NCBI RefSeq assembly: GCF_000002985.6
Contig: NC_003280.10
Coordinates: 9,668,501 to 9,732,500, forward strand
Reading direction: 5' to 3'
Length of the DNA: 64,000 nucleotides
Origin: Caenorhabditis elegans
Taxonomy: Eukaryota; Nematoda; Chromadorea; Rhabditida; Rhabditidae
A program made the position numbers and the translations under genes. This document shows positions 35,521-49,011 of the stretch, piece after piece. Each line of letters opens with the position of its first letter. Position 1 is the first letter of the stretch. Below the pieces are notes generated by a model. The model searched no databases. It had not been told where the DNA came from and worked only from the letters and a program-made list of their open reading frames with translations.

Positions 35521-36280
35521 TTATTTTTCTTCGCTTCTCTCTTCATCTTTCCGCCTCAAATAATCAGCCTGTTTCCCATCGACAAAATGTTTTGTATGGA
35601 AAAACCAATAAAGAAGATCATCGAATTCTCCACTATATTTCCGTCCGAGACCCAATTCTTGATATTCTCTAAGCGAATAATAAATTGCTTCGATCGTGGC
35701 GAGACCCGTTTCGGGAACGTTGTGTTGAGGCCGCCAGAATGCAGTACGGTATGATTGAAGAGATACGTGTTGGAGTCCTTAAAAATCTGATTATTATTAT
35801 TACGATTTAAGATTTTAATTAGTATATACCTTGAATTTGAGGTGTCTTCTGCATAACACCAACTTGAAACCACGTGCAATCTAATACAACAATTCGTTTG
35901 ATCGGTCCTCTTGTTTTTACAAATTCCTCAACAGAAATTGCAGATTTACTCGGAAAAATGATTGCAGTTCCTTGCCGTTCATCTTCAGAATCTTGTGAAT
36001 AATCATGAACATTTGGATAATCAAAGACTCGAGTTTGATCAGGAGCCACAATTTTACAGTGAAGAGCACTGCTTTTACTATTTTTCTCCATTGGATGCTT
36101 GACGATGTCGACGGCACAGGGAAGCTTTACAGTTGGCGTAAAAACTCCGGGCATAGGAGTTCGACAATCATAACAGAAATATTTTCGATTTGATTTGCAT
36201 CCTGGACACGTAGATTTCACACAATTTTCAATGGGATCGAAGCTCGAGAGTTGGACCTGATGCTCGCTGATAACTGACAT
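35521..36280 (-). CDS. DTW-domain tRNA-uridine aminocarboxypropyltransferase (DTWD1-like)
   Basis: Exons 35830-36280 and 35521-35777 give 235 residues; the second acceptor is the weak TTTTTAAG. Four cysteines near the N-terminus form a zinc-type cluster (CPGCKSNRKYFCYDC). The DTW signature appears as VVLDCTW (residues about 138-144), and SYRTAFWRPQH plus LATIEAIYY follow, as in DTWD1. In the family, human DTWD1/2 put the acp3U modification on tRNA using S-adenosylmethionine. The classical D-S/D-T-W reads D-C-T-W here. An ATTTACAG acceptor lies 8 bases before the ATG, and spacing to YIPF3-like (265 bp) and mop-25.2 (about 320 bp) suggests an operon. Confidence 0.88.
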
Positions 36281-36544
36281 GGGAACTCTGTAAATAATGT
36301 CTTGAAAATCTGAAAACTTAAAATATAATTAATATAGAACAAGGCTCTCAACCTTTCAGATTAGCAAAAAAAACAGTTTAATACATGTTCGGAGAAGATT
36401 TTAATAAATAAGGACTAAAAAACAATAAATAATACAACCATAGAATCAAGAAATATAAAATCATTAAATATCCCGTGTTAAATGAGCGAAAATCATCACA
36501 ATTTGTATACATCTCGTTGGCTAAAAATAAAAAAATAACTATAA

Positions 36545-37738
36545 TTATGCGACTGGAAGTGTTTCTTTGATAGCATTCACATCCACGATGGCATCTCCAA
36601 CCATTTCGTCGAGTTCTGAATTTTTACATTTTTAAGACACAAATTTCTAATAGAAATATTATTACCTTCTAATACTACGTGGAAACCGAAATGGAGATAG
36701 ATGATCAGCAATAAGTGAGCTGCAATTGCGATTCCAATAAGTAAAAGTCGATTCGCGGGAAGACGAGACTGATTGCACACTATTAGGCCCTGAATTTCAA
36801 AATTTTTATTTATTTTTTCAGTTTTATTTTAAGCTAACCATTCTTAACGCTGAAGGTACACAGAAACTGGCGAGGAGCACGAAGAAGAATAAATGATCAT
36901 GAGATGAGTGAAAAAGCGAGGTTAACAGAAGTACGAGGCATTGTGAAGTTAGAGAATAGCCCTGAAAACAATTATTCTTGGTGTTCTATTTATTTTTTTT
37001 AACTTACAAAGCTCGACAATATCGTTAAAAATGGTTGCTCAGCAGCTAACAAAAAGCACGCAATCCAAAGTGCTCCAGAAATGAGCATCCAGCTACCAAA
37101 GCATGTGAACATTGCCGTACCCATTAACGTTCCATTTTGAATTACAATTCTGAAATCATTTTTATTTTATTTGAAATTTTGATTTTTTACTAAAAACAGA
37201 TAAAAATAAACACGAACCCGCTGGTTTTCATGTTATACAGCAATAGCGCCACCATGGTGAGTACGAGCATAGTCGGGCCATATAAATCCGGTGAAACTTG
37301 TATTTGCGATGGTTTTCGTGGGATAAATGACCGAATAAGACGAGTTCGGACCTATAAATACATGTTTAAAGCTTAATTGTGAATTTTTCTTCAAACCTCT
37401 GCTGGATCGACATCGAAATAAGGGCGAAACAAATCGATACGACCATAAGATTGAAATGTGTCTTGAACCTGTTTTGATCCAGCTTCCCACATCTGAATTT
37501 TTGAAAATCAAAAATGCTTTAATGCAATCAAGGTTCTTTTCAAGAAACCGAAACTTTTTTGAATTATTTTTTTTCGTTTTATATTCTAAATTAAATTAAT
37601 TTTAAAAAAACAAACCATCTTTCCCAATTGCGCTTGCATTCCAAATTGTGGATTCTGTTCATCGGGGCTTCCTCCAGCATTACTGTTCGATCGTTGTCGA
37701 GTATTTTCCGTTTCCTGGCCGTAATACGTTGGTTCCAT
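36545..37738 (-). CDS. YIPF3-like Golgi membrane protein
   Basis: Seven exons (37616-37738, 37397-37492, 37218-37351, 37008-37149, 36839-36961, 36666-36789, 36545-36615) give 270 residues. A polar, Gln/Asn-rich N-terminus leads to RIDLFRPYFDVDPAEVRTRL and the Yip1-family motif PDLYGP. Five hydrophobic segments follow, including MLVLTMVALLLYNMKTSG, GTLMGTAMFTCFGSW and LLIIYLHFGFHVVLE. These resemble human YIPF3 (with its ILLHGMKTS). The family sits in ER-Golgi membranes and YIPF3 pairs with YIPF4. The ATG lies two bases after ATTCCAG, so the message is probably trans-spliced. It would be the first gene of a three-gene cluster with DTWD1-like and mop-25.2. Confidence 0.87.
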
Positions 37739-38288
37739 CACTGGAATATATTTCAATAATTTCAATTTAAAGTCTGCTATTAATAAAAATTAAAAATCAG
37801 ATAAAAATATATAAAAATAAACATTTTCACAGCAAAAAAATGATTGAGAAATCAATTCAGTGACGACAACTTGCTGGTGTGCAACCATGCTCCATTGGAC
37901 AGACGTTAATGGCGCCTCGTTCAAATTTTATATTTTATGGCTTGTTTATTGCCAATTTCATGAAAGCTGAATTTAATAGAAAATTAATAAGAAACATTCA
38001 TTAAAATCGGTATTTTCGGGTAAAAAAGTAAAAAGCACACTGAAATTAAAGCTTTGATGAAGAGAAAAATATTAAAAACCACCGGAAAACATTCTTTTCG
38101 AGAGAATAATGGTTGAAAAATGAGAATTTGGGAACATCGGGGAAACAAATTCGAGAATAACACAAAATGCTTATGGTTTGAGCTCAAATAATATACAATT
38201 TGCTCAGAAAACGGGAAAAATATCACAGGTGTAAAATATTAAAAATTATGATAAACTTCAACTAAACATCTCTACTCATAAGATCAGT
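37739..38288. other. Intergenic region between glt-5 and the YIPF3-like gene
   Basis: About 550 bp, AT-rich, no gene seen. It should contain the glt-5 3' UTR and the promoter of the YIPF3-like cluster. Confidence 0.5.
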
Positions 38289-40380
38289 TCAAACTTGTTC
38301 AATTTGTTTTTGATTATTATTTTCTTGTTCACATTCCTTTTCGAGTTCATCGAAGTTCACTCCCTGAAAATTAATGATAAAATGAAAATTCTTCAAGTTA
38401 ATTATCCTACATGAGCCTCTACTACAGCATGATTCTTCTCAGCTTCTGCAACGTCAGCATTCAGATGATCTGCACAAATGTGATGAACGAATCCACATCC
38501 CAATGCATCACCGATCACATTGACAGATGTACGAAGTCGGTCCCTGAACAATTATTTTGATATAGAAAGAAACGGTATTTATTTGTCTTCAAACCACAAA
38601 AATATTAGGGATGACCTTGGGTGTACCCGGAAACATTCTTTGAAAACTTTCGATAAAAACAGTGATCAGAAGATAAAAAAGAACTTACAAGAACCAGTCA
38701 ACAGCTAAAATAAGTGAGATATCGTTGGCTGGAAGTCCCAATGCTGTAAGCACAATGAGCATTGTAACAAGCCCAGCTGAAGGAATTGAAGCTGCTCCGA
38801 TTGATGCTAAAGTTGCCGTTATGGATACGGTCACAATTTGGCCAATTGATAACTCTAGACCGTTCATTTGTGCAATGAAAATTGATGCAGTTGCTTCATA
38901 GAGAGCTGTCCCATCCTGAATTATTAACTGGTATTTAGTTTTCTATGTTACACTAACCATATTGACCATTGCTCCAACCGGAAGTACAAACTTTGTGACT
39001 CTTGGATCAATTCCAAGTTTGTTTAAACATCTGAATGTAACAGGAAGTGAAGCGGCACTTGAAGATGTTCCCAATGCAGTCATGATAGCTTGACCTAATC
39101 CTTTCAAAAATGTGTATGGATTGTGGCGAGTACCGATAAAATAGATGAGCGGGAGAGTGATGAATGCCTGGAAGAAAAAAAGGATCCATAGGGATCACGG
39201 AAGCTACTACATAAGTAACATGAAAAATGAAAAAAAATCCCATACATACCTGAATAGCCAATCCAAGTATAACAGTAAAAACGAACAATCCTAACATCCT
39301 CGCTGTTAACCATAAATCCGAAACTTCCAACATTTTTTGAGCGATGAGAGATGGAATACCAATTGGTCCCAACCACATGATAAGCATCACCATTCGAGTG
39401 ATAACCACGTCCAGAGCATGGAATAGATTTGCGAGTGCTTTGGCTTCTTCTCCAATTCTAGAAACTACAAGCCCCATTACAATGCAGAAGACTATGATTC
39501 CTGAAAATATGGTATTGGGTTACTGTAGACAATCTAGATCGTACCAAGTACATTCATTCCATCTACATATCCTGTATGAAGTACTTCATGTGTTGCTCCA
39601 TTCGAATGAGTCTGGTTGATATAGTTAGTTTGCACTTGAGAAAATGTTGCTCTCATGATATTCTCCGGGAATGCATTTCTGAAATTTCAACTCTAGTGAA
39701 TGAATCGTTCCTCGACCAGACTACCTGAACAAGTCCAAAAATTTCTGTGCAGCTGAGACATTTGCTGCTTCTCCCTCCTTATCATAACCCATTTTTTGTT
39801 TGATTGTTGGATCACCAGGTTGAATGATTGAAACAACGATAATACCAAGGATCACCGCATGAGTTGTGGTAATTGCATAATACATAACAGCACGAGAACC
39901 AAGGCGTCCTGAGGTTTTACCGTCTAATTGGGAGAGTCCTGAAAATTAGTTGATTAGTAGGTGGGCCACTTTGAAATTTCTCTTGGAAAAGGGCTGATTT
40001 AATGTGTGGCCTATTCCTCAAATATTCAGACATTTTGTGAGAAACTTCATATTAAAATGTTTCAGAAAAATGAAATCTACAACCAATAAAAATCAATCAG
40101 TCTGTTCATTCATTTATGAGCATCCTTTTTCCCAATTCTAATACATACCAGATACGATACTGGCTGCAATAAGTGGCAGAACCATTGCCTTGAGCATATT
40201 CATAAATAGTTCTCCAGGAAAACCAACATATCGTATGACATCTGGTGATGGATCAGCTGTTCGAAGTACTCCACCAATGATCACACCCATCACAATTCCA
40301 GCCATTGTCATTAGGAGAAGCATGTTTTTTGTGAGCCATGATGTCCAACGACTTACGCTTTTCTTCGAGGCGATTCCCAT
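38289..40380 (-). CDS. glt-5: Sodium-dependent glutamate transporter
   Basis: Eight exons (40149-40380, 39725-39938, 39545-39678, 39250-39500, 38958-39167, 38689-38915, 38411-38543, 38289-38363) sum to 491 residues. SLC1/EAAT hallmarks: [38 protein letters not shown], the serine-rich re-entrant loop [14 protein letters not shown], and the conserved [10 protein letters not shown], which forms across an intron (VNM|DGTALYE). A second re-entrant loop region [14 protein letters not shown] follows. The protein takes up glutamate with sodium at the plasma membrane. Position beside wee-1.3 and mop-25.2 supports glt-5. CATTCAG five bases before the ATG suggests trans-splicing. Confidence 0.93.
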
Positions 40381-43300
40381 GATGGCTGAATGATTATATT
40401 TGATTGAGGAGAGGTAAGCACAAATGGGTTAACGATAAAGAACAAATGTAGGGAGAAAGTAAGAAAATTTGAAAAGGAACAAAATTGCAATTAAAACTCG
40501 TTAGAAGTGCTTTTGAAAAATCTTGTAAAGCTCTTTTTATCATAGTCGGAAGTTGCTTATCAATTCAAAACTTCTTGAGGTCATTTTATGTCAAATCAAA
40601 TTAAATTGATGCATGGAACGATTGATGAACTACCAAGGTTTAGATAAGAAACGATAATAGAACCTGTTTGATTTTGCAAATGGAAAGATAATTGAAAAAT
40701 CTAAAAATATTTACTTTGGAAAGATATAAGGAAAAATCAAGCTTATAAACACAGTTTTGTTATGGTCTTAGGTGAGAGTACTCTATGTTCTCTTGCCATA
40801 TTCATTCAACAAATGTAACTTGTTGAATACAAACTTTGAGACTTCTGTACTAAAGACAAAAGGGCTGATCTATAACAAGACTATTGTAATAATTAGCATT
40901 ACAATCACTTATCAAAGTACTCATCTGACAACTTTTGAGGTTGACAAAAAAAACGAGAATATCACGTGAAGTCTAGTTTTAATATGAATCTGAAAAGGTT
41001 AAATTTTGATCACCCGGAAGCATTATGGCTTATGATCAAGGGAAGCTAACCTGACATATAATAATTTTATACATCTTTAAATTTCAATATTTTCCAAAAC
41101 GTTAGGAAAATGTTGCACTGTCAAGAATCAATAGCGGTTCCAATAAAAATATCTTGTGTTTCAGGAGTGACGATAAAACTGACGTAATTTTTCTCTACGT
41201 TGACTTACAGATCACTTCCTTATTTTAGACGTGCCTGAAAGTAGGCCTGGAGTACCTACAGTGAGTTCTTATAGAGTATAAATCTACATTTGGGATTTTT
41301 TGTTTTCGGATATGAAATTTAATGAAATTTAATAATTACTATAGCAAAAGAAACCATGCTCCAGATGTTACCATCAAAAAACATTTAAAGTTATAAATCT
41401 CGGCAATTTTGGTAAAACACCTTGTCTTATAGTGCAAATGCGAATATCTGAACATCACATAGACGAGAACAAACCGATCAGAAGGAATTGAGCAAAAACA
41501 GAGCAAAAGCACATGTTTGTACAGAGGAGGCTCTCGCGTATCATCCCATTCCGTGTCGACCCGCTCTCATGTCGCGGAACTGGATAATGAGCAACCGAAA
41601 ACGGATATGATAACACAAAATTGGGTTGGAAAGAGGGAGTTTAAGACATCACCGAACATAGGAAACTAATCAAGATCTCAATTTTTCTACTGATATCCCG
41701 ATTGCTTCCGACTTCTGTTATATATTTTCTAACAATTTTTATTAATCTATTATCAAAGGGTAAAGTTTTGTGTTATTTTAGAGATTGGCATTTTGTAATT
41801 TGGAAATCATACATTTACTTTATTTTTATTTTTTACAAACTTACGAACTTGCCTCGTTTACTGGAGATTAAAACAAAAAGGTTTGACTAATGTAGGTGGA
41901 ATACTAGAAGCCACGTCTTTTAACCATTTAGTTTTACTATTAGAAAGACAAAAAAAGTAAAACGACAAACAATCATCAGAACACTCTCGCTCCATAATAA
42001 GTGAATAAAAATGGTTTCAACAACAACATAAAAAGTTTAACATGGGGGCGGAGCCGGTATTTCCGTTTCCTTCACTAAATCGCTCTTTTTTCCGTTTCTC
42101 TCTCACTGTAAAAAAGGGAAACGAAAGGGGGCAACATATGATTTTATTGTATGTTATGTGGAAGTTTTTTGTCCAGGGAATTTTTTTTGGTGGACAAGAA
42201 AGAAAAGGTTTCAAAGCGAAAAATACAATAACAGCACACGTGGGTAGGTACAAAAAGTTGCCAATTTGCATTCAATTTTGGTTTTGGGTGGGAATTGTTG
42301 GACATTGTGCAAAACATTCAGTGAAAAATAATTGCCAAATAGTGCTCCGTTGCAGCTACCTGACAAATTTTTGGCAACTTCCAGATTTTATTTTCAGTAA
42401 TGCTGCCAGGTTGTTGGGAACACTTGTCAAGAGTTTCCAGACTTTTGCCCAAAGAACTCAACAACGGACCAAGCCTCATAGTACGTACTTTTTATCTCGA
42501 AAATTGATCTCACTCATCTATTACTTTTCACCTTGAACCCTATCACCACATGCCTTCGAAATGGGTTTTTTTTGAAAAATAAAAGAAAAGTCACAATCAA
42601 ACCAACAAAAAATATGAAGACCATGTGTTCGTTCTTTGGTAATTGGAATAAACGATGAAAATTGAATTAACTGAGAAAAAGTCTACAACGTAGGCGCACA
42701 AAAATCTACCTTCTAGGTTTTAGGTGCTTCTAGGTGACTAACTCCTGCAGCGTGCCATTACGCCAACCTACTGTCAAATTACAAGAAGTTGTCTCCACTA
42801 GATAGAATTTCAGAAAATTTTAAATTACATTGAATCCTAAAATCACTTTTTTTTTAAATGTAGCTCAGTCTCTAGATTTCTTTGCTGAAAGAACTCATGT
42901 AAGTATATAATTGCATTTCTAAAATCAAACATAACAATTAAAAGACGATAAAAAGCGTATTGATATAACTATAAAACTTCCTGCTGGCCTTGAACCCAAA
43001 CAAATATATTTTGAAAGTCGTCATCAGTTTTTGTCATTTGATAATGATCACCAAAAAATATCAATGTAGAGTACATTCTAGATAAGTTTTTAGAGAGATG
43101 TGTATGCCTGCCAATTGAAAAGCAACTTGTATGAACTCTCTATTTGTAAAAACCTACCTTTAAAAGAGGCCAGATTACTTACTTTAGAACAGACCTCACT
43201 AGAATCACAAAAGTTTATCAAAAAGCGTAAGAAACTCTTATTTTCAATCTTAATTTCAATTTGCCGGACATGTTTACAATTTCTCCAAATGTTCTGCAAA

Positions 43301-44723
43301 AAAACAATTTAAAAACAAAATTTACCGCACCCGGTCCAAAAAGAGAGTTTTCACTCTAGAATGATCATTTGATTGATATTTTCGTGATCAACCGGTTAGT
43401 ATTATCAACCTTATCATGGGCCATCAAACTTCAGTTTTACGTACTGATCAGGGGATTCGTGTGTGGTTTTCTTGGCAAATAAAGGTCGAGGAACTAGAAT
43501 AAAGTTATTTTCATTACTTTAATAGTAAATACAAGTAGGAACAACTTTTTAAAAATAGAACTACACAAATTATTCTGAAATTTCAAATCGAGAAGGGATT
43601 TTTGAGAAGAAAGCACGAAATATTGGAAGTGGAATCTAAAGAATTTCCCTAAAAAACAAAAATTATTTTGAAGCATTTGCTGATTAGGTACGGTCATATG
43701 AAAAATATCACTGATACGGTATTTTCATTCAATTTGCTAGTTAAAGAATATTTCTAACCTCGCTTTTTTTAAAATGAAAGTATTTTAAAGTTTGTCCACG
43801 TGAACTCGTGGTTCAGTTTTTGTAGTTTCAGTAACCTTCAACCCTTAAATTGTGATGAAAAGAACAACAAAGAACACTAAATGAATCACAAGATATCTTT
43901 TTGAACCCACACATCAAAAATCAAATTTTAAAGAAATTGTTTCAATGATCTACACAATGTATCGAGAGTCATCAAAACGAATTTCAGATAGAAATCTATG
44001 TGATAGTCCCCGAAAATCGGTAATAACAAATTCGGTATCTTGAGAGAAAAAATTCTGATATATTTCTTTCTTTACCTTTTAACTTTGAGTGCCTAATTTT
44101 CTGTTGCCAATTAACTTTACACTTGAATCCAATTAAAAAAAAATTTTACAGCTGTAGAAAGTGGGATAGAATCGATATCTATGAGTGGCAATCCAAATCT
44201 AGATCGAACTTTTGAAATTTTTGTTGAAATTTAGTTCAAGTTAAACTTTATGTTTTTTAAATAATTTTTCAAAAACTGTGAAAACTTTAAAAAATATATT
44301 GCCTAACTTTCCCCGTTATACTAGTCGGATTATACCCCCGATCAGTTCAGGTTCAACAATTTTCTGGCGGTTAATTTGAATAATTTGGGATTAACATTGG
44401 TTTGGCAAGTGTTACTAGTCAAAAAATTTCAAAAATAGATTAAGAACTAGATTTTGAAAATGAGGTACAAACATCACAATTCTGTGGGAAAATTAGCAAA
44501 AATGAGGGAAATATCAAAATTGATGTTCTTTATATCAAAAATATAATGAGAAAGGTCAAAAATGAAGCGCGTCACAGTTCGAGAACAGGAATCAAGGTGG
44601 ACGACTATGCATCAATTTGCATATTCATATCAAGACAGATCAGACGCCCAGAAGGCCAAACTGTGAGATTTTGAACTTGAAACAAATTGCAAAAAAAAAA
44701 TTAAACAAATGCACAAAAAACGT
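40381..44723. other. Long region upstream of glt-5
   Basis: About 4.3 kb without a supportable gene, likely including the glt-5 promoter. Around 42040-42530 there is a more GC-rich stretch with a 164-codon + strand open frame that has no splice sites or recognisable domain. The rest is AT-rich. Confidence 0.5.
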
Positions 44724-44796
44724 TGCCCCGAACCAGGATCGAACTGGTGACCTCACGATCTTCAGTCGTGCGCTCTCCCAACTGAGCTATCGAGGC
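44724..44796 (-). tRNA. tRNA-Phe (GAA)
   Basis: Read on the minus strand, 73 bases fold as a canonical cloverleaf: acceptor arm GCCTCGA pairing with TCGGGGC, D-arm with AGCTCAGTTGGGAGAGC, anticodon loop CTGAAGA with anticodon GAA (44761-44763 on the plus strand), and T-loop GGTTCGATCC-type box B (AGTTCGATCCT). No intron. The internal A and B boxes are intact, so it should be transcribed by RNA polymerase III. Confidence 0.96.
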
Positions 44797-45601
44797 GGTG
44801 GTGTCTTTTTTTCAAAATGCATATAGAAGCACTTGTAATTTCTTTTTAAATTCTGAGGGTACGAGATTTTTTAATGACGGTTTTTATAGTCAAATTATTG
44901 CTGTTCTGTTGTAAGTAAAAGTTAAAACAATATATAAACTTTTGATAAAGGAAGTAGGTTTTACGATGTTTTCTATAGTTTTTTTTTTTGTTTTTTTGTG
45001 TAGTTTAAGAAGTAATTAATATTCCTATCGAAATAAATCAAAATGGCTATCAAAAGCTGTGGGAAATTTTTTTGTACTGTCCTACCTCCAGTACTACAAG
45101 AACAGGTTTTCTCTCAAGACCCTCTCGAGTTTATATTACACCAGACATATGTGTAATCGGTTGGTACCTACTTTATTCAATTCGAATAAATTTGGATTCT
45201 GTATGAAATGGAGAAATTAAAAAAATATACGTAGTTCAGATAAAATACGTTTTATCTTCAATTTCAGAAAAGAAGGACATAATGACAAGTTGTGTGTCTG
45301 TGTGATAATGGTAGTGCGATATGGTCGAGAGGGGGAAAGATTTTACAAAAAGACGTACAAAAATACCAGAAAATAAGCACCCAGAAGAAATAGTAAATAA
45401 AATTCGAGTAATGACACATTTGTGAAGAGATGGTCGTCAAGGGGGAAAAGAAATCAATCAATAACTAGTGAGAAGGACTACTGTAAACAGGCATAAAACC
45501 TAGGGGAAGTGATGATGGGATGAGAAAAAGTAAGAAAAGTACGAGATGCTAATAAATGCAAAAAATAAATATTCAACAATTTTTCTGATTTTTGTGCATT
45601 A
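44797..45601. other. Intergenic region between tRNA-Phe and wee-1.3
   Basis: About 800 bp, AT-rich, no gene seen; the part next to 45602 is the wee-1.3 3' UTR. Confidence 0.5.
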
Positions 45602-47962
45602 TTAAACCTCGTCGCCTGATGATCCAAATGACATCTGGAAAAAAAACATTTAATAAAAATCATTTAGCGTAAAACTACTAACCATTCTATTACGAGGCAC
45701 AGGCTTAGCCCCTCTATTTAATCTTCTACGTGGCGATTCCGATTGCTCCAAAATCGTATGATGATCAACAGTCGGTTTATTCGATGGCTCGTCGAGAACG
45801 TTAAAGTTGAGAACAGGCATTCTCGGTAGATCACGAATGCTTCTTCGGATTCTTGGCGGACAAGACATTGGTGGTGGAGCCTCGTCGATCACATTATTCT
45901 GATCTGCCCAATCTAACTGTTGCTCGGTGAGTCGCATTCGGAGATATTTTTCCGTTCGTTCTTGATCACTAATTGGAATTAGAGAGTTATTACTAAATCC
46001 ATCTCCAGATCCAGTGTGATGATTATAATGATTTAGCGACGATTTCGGTGCAACTGACGCGGCTACTTGACGATGACGGTTGAAAGTGAGATTACGACGA
46101 GCTGATCTTGGAGTTCCTCTGAAAAATAGCAGTTGGTAATAGAGAATCCAGAAACTTTTTGAATATTTAACAACAAAACCAACCGTTTTCCAAGTTTATC
46201 AATAACATCGTTCATTCTCGGCGGACTCTCCGGTTCATCCAATTGGGGCTCAATAGCTGAAGAGTTTGATGATGAGCAAGTCGCCTGTTCCTCATCGTCA
46301 TCTTGATCGTTATCAAAGTTCAAGCGACACGGCACTGCACCAGTGAACAAACGGCGTTGCGCGTTTGGTGGATTCTCATCATCGGAAAAATCGAAAGGAG
46401 ACACAATTTGAGATGCTTGGCGAACAGCCACTCCAGTAAGAGATTCCAAATAAACTTTAGAAGTCTCTGGAGTTTGGATGGGAGTGTGCTGCTGATTCTG
46501 AAAAATTCGAGTTGATAAAATTTTGGGTAAAAAAACTTATTACATTGACAAATTGCGCACAAATTTCCGATTGCCGGTCTTTAATTGCAGCATGGAAGCG
46601 AACAATAGGATGAAAGAGCACCGAGAAGAAAGCCATTACCCAGACAAGAACAGCACTGAAGGCGTAGAAAAAGCCGTTAAGCTGAAACCAGTGATTGTCA
46701 AAATCCCTCATTCACAAAACTATAACTTACAATTGAAATGCATTTTACATAGGTTCCACGCTTCATGAGCTTCTTCTTGATTACCGGATGATCAAGCAAA
46801 TCTCGACTTGTTGGACGAATCCTCGGATCAGAGTCAAGCATCAAGGCAATTAAACTGCGAAGATCTGTAGAAATTCCAGCGAAGAATCTATCAGGAATCT
46901 GTCCATTTCTGATTTGATGCCACGAATCTCCATTTGATGGAACGTCAAGATCAGTAGTAGCCTCAAGAATTGTCATTCCTAGACTGAAAATGTCTGATGA
47001 TTTCGTGGGACGGCCGTTCAAAACTTCTGGAGCAAGATATTTCGAGTCACCTTCTTCCGCTGATTTCACATCATTTGGCTGAAAATCGATTGAATAAAAT
47101 CAGAATATTAAAAAGTATGAACTTACATTTTTAAGGTTAATAACCAAACCAAAATCTCCGAGTTTGCATATCATGTCCTTTGTAAGAAAAATGTTTTCCG
47201 GTTTAATATCATCATGAATCATGTCGTTCGAGTGCAAATGATGAACAGCTTGGAGCAAATCTACGAAAATATTCCAAATTTCGTCCTCCGGTAGTGCATG
47301 TTTCTCTGTACAATATTTCAAAAGACTTTGATCGCAAAGTTCTGTTTGAATATACAATCGACCAGTTTCCTCCCAGGCTCTGTAGAACTTGACAAGATTC
47401 TTATGCGGTGGAATGATCATATGGCTCTCAGCTTCTCGGTACTTGGAAATTGAATGTTGCCGGATCGGAGCTAACGATACTTTGACAGCATACAATTGGG
47501 AATCCTCACGGCATCTGGCTGCGAATACTTCTCCGAACGAGCCTCTTCCAATGATTTCATCGATTTGAAATACTTGTTCAAAGAATGATTGAGCATTTGT
47601 ATGATCGTACTTTGGCGATTCCAGTGGTTTTGGTCCTGAAAAAATGCTTGAGATGTGTTGGGTTTATCAAAAATAATTAATGTTTAAAATAATCAACTCG
47701 ACATACCCTGCGGAGTGACCAAAAGTGGGACCGACTCCTTCCGAACAGACCAAATGCTTCTTGTTGGTGGCATAGTTTTTATCATTTTCGGAGCTGGACG
47801 ACGGAAACGTGGAGTAATTGCTTGGCGCTCACGTTTTGTGGAAAGTGGTGTCTCACGCATCATCATCGGGATTTGTGGTAAGCGTGGAGTGACCTGTGGA
47901 AGTGGACTTGATTGACCATTTCGAATGGAATCCATCGAGGAGTTACCCTCTGTGTCGTCCAT
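45602..47962 (-). CDS. wee-1.3: Myt1-type CDK-inhibitory kinase
   Basis: Exons 47707-47962, 47127-47635, 46731-47078, 46544-46681, 46184-46497, 45683-46118 and 45602-45634 give 677 residues. The kinase domain spans about 105-365: G-loop IGRGSFGEVF (114-123), lysine in YAVKV, catalytic loop HDDIKPEN, DFG in LGDFGLVINL, and YLAPEV. A hydrophobic segment follows (FSAVLVWVMAFFSVLF, about 378-395), the membrane anchor expected of Myt1 kinases. The tail is Ser/Pro rich. The enzyme phosphorylates CDK1 on Thr14/Tyr15 and holds oocytes at G2/M. TCATTTTCAG lies five bases before the ATG. A GTG two codons upstream is not used. Confidence 0.95.
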
Positions 47963-49011
47963 TTTCACTGAAAATGAATAAATTAATCATACGCAGCGGA
48001 AAAAAGAAGGAAGGAAGGTCAAAGAAAATAAATAACATGTTTTATCAAAATTAATATCGACAGAAATTTTTTAAAATAGATTTTTGCGGTGCAGAGAAGA
48101 TGCTAAATAGAGAGAAATCGATAATAACGTGTTTGGAACGTTTTCAACTAAAAAACCTTTTGATTTCTGAGAGTATATTGGAATTAACATTGAAATTACT
48201 ATAATAAGATAATATTAGTATGAAGGAATGAATAATCAATTAGGCGGAGGCGACAAAACAGCGAGAAAACAAACAATTCTGCCAACGGCGATTGCAATTC
48301 AAAACAAGCGCGCGAAAGAGGAGAAGACACATTGTGCAAACACCGTGGCGCTCAAATGCAGACTAGACAGGGGAAAACAGCGGGATATTCAAAAAATAAT
48401 TTTAAATATGGTGTTCAACCGGAATGACCAATTTTGCCGAAGAAAGGGTTCAATATTAAACTGTAGTGGGTCTTCTATGAGCGATATGAGACAATTTATC
48501 TGCTAGATATGTTTTGTAGTTTGTAGTCTAGCAGACCCAAAGAAAAATAGTGTTTTTTTAAAATTTCAATAATAATAATGTGAATTACATCACGTTAAAC
48601 AAAATTTCAGTAGCTTGGATCTGTCGGACTATTTACATACTACAAACCGGTTTAGCAGATGAAAACTTTTAAGACTCTCCGATACGGCCTGTCAATTCAA
48701 GAGCAATCATCTACCTAAACACCGCAGAAAGTCAGATATACAGCATTGAAAGTAGAACAAAGGGAAATAAAACAGGAAAATTTTATAAAACAGGAAAATT
48801 TAAGAGTTAAAATTTATTTTACCAATAGAATTTTCATATTTAATAAAAAAGTGGGTGCAATAAGCAATCAAACCAGCGAATAGATTTTAAAAATTACACA
48901 TATTTGCAATGGTTGGGGTTTAAAGAAATATTATAATACATGGTTTTAAATTAAAATGGGATATTTGACAAATGAATTTAAAAATTATTTTCTTGAATTT
49001 CTGATGTTGAA
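47963..49011. other. Region between wee-1.3 and the 49-50 kb locus
   Basis: About 1 kb, no gene seen. It includes the wee-1.3 promoter side and a 92-codon + strand open frame (48228-48506) without other support. Confidence 0.5.

Noticed and set aside
36005-36193. + strand frame across the DTWD1-like gene
   Set aside because: Antisense shadow of a well-supported exon.
42042-42536. 164-codon + strand open frame upstream of glt-5
   Set aside because: Low-complexity basic/aromatic composition, no known motif, no good splice sites; probably chance.
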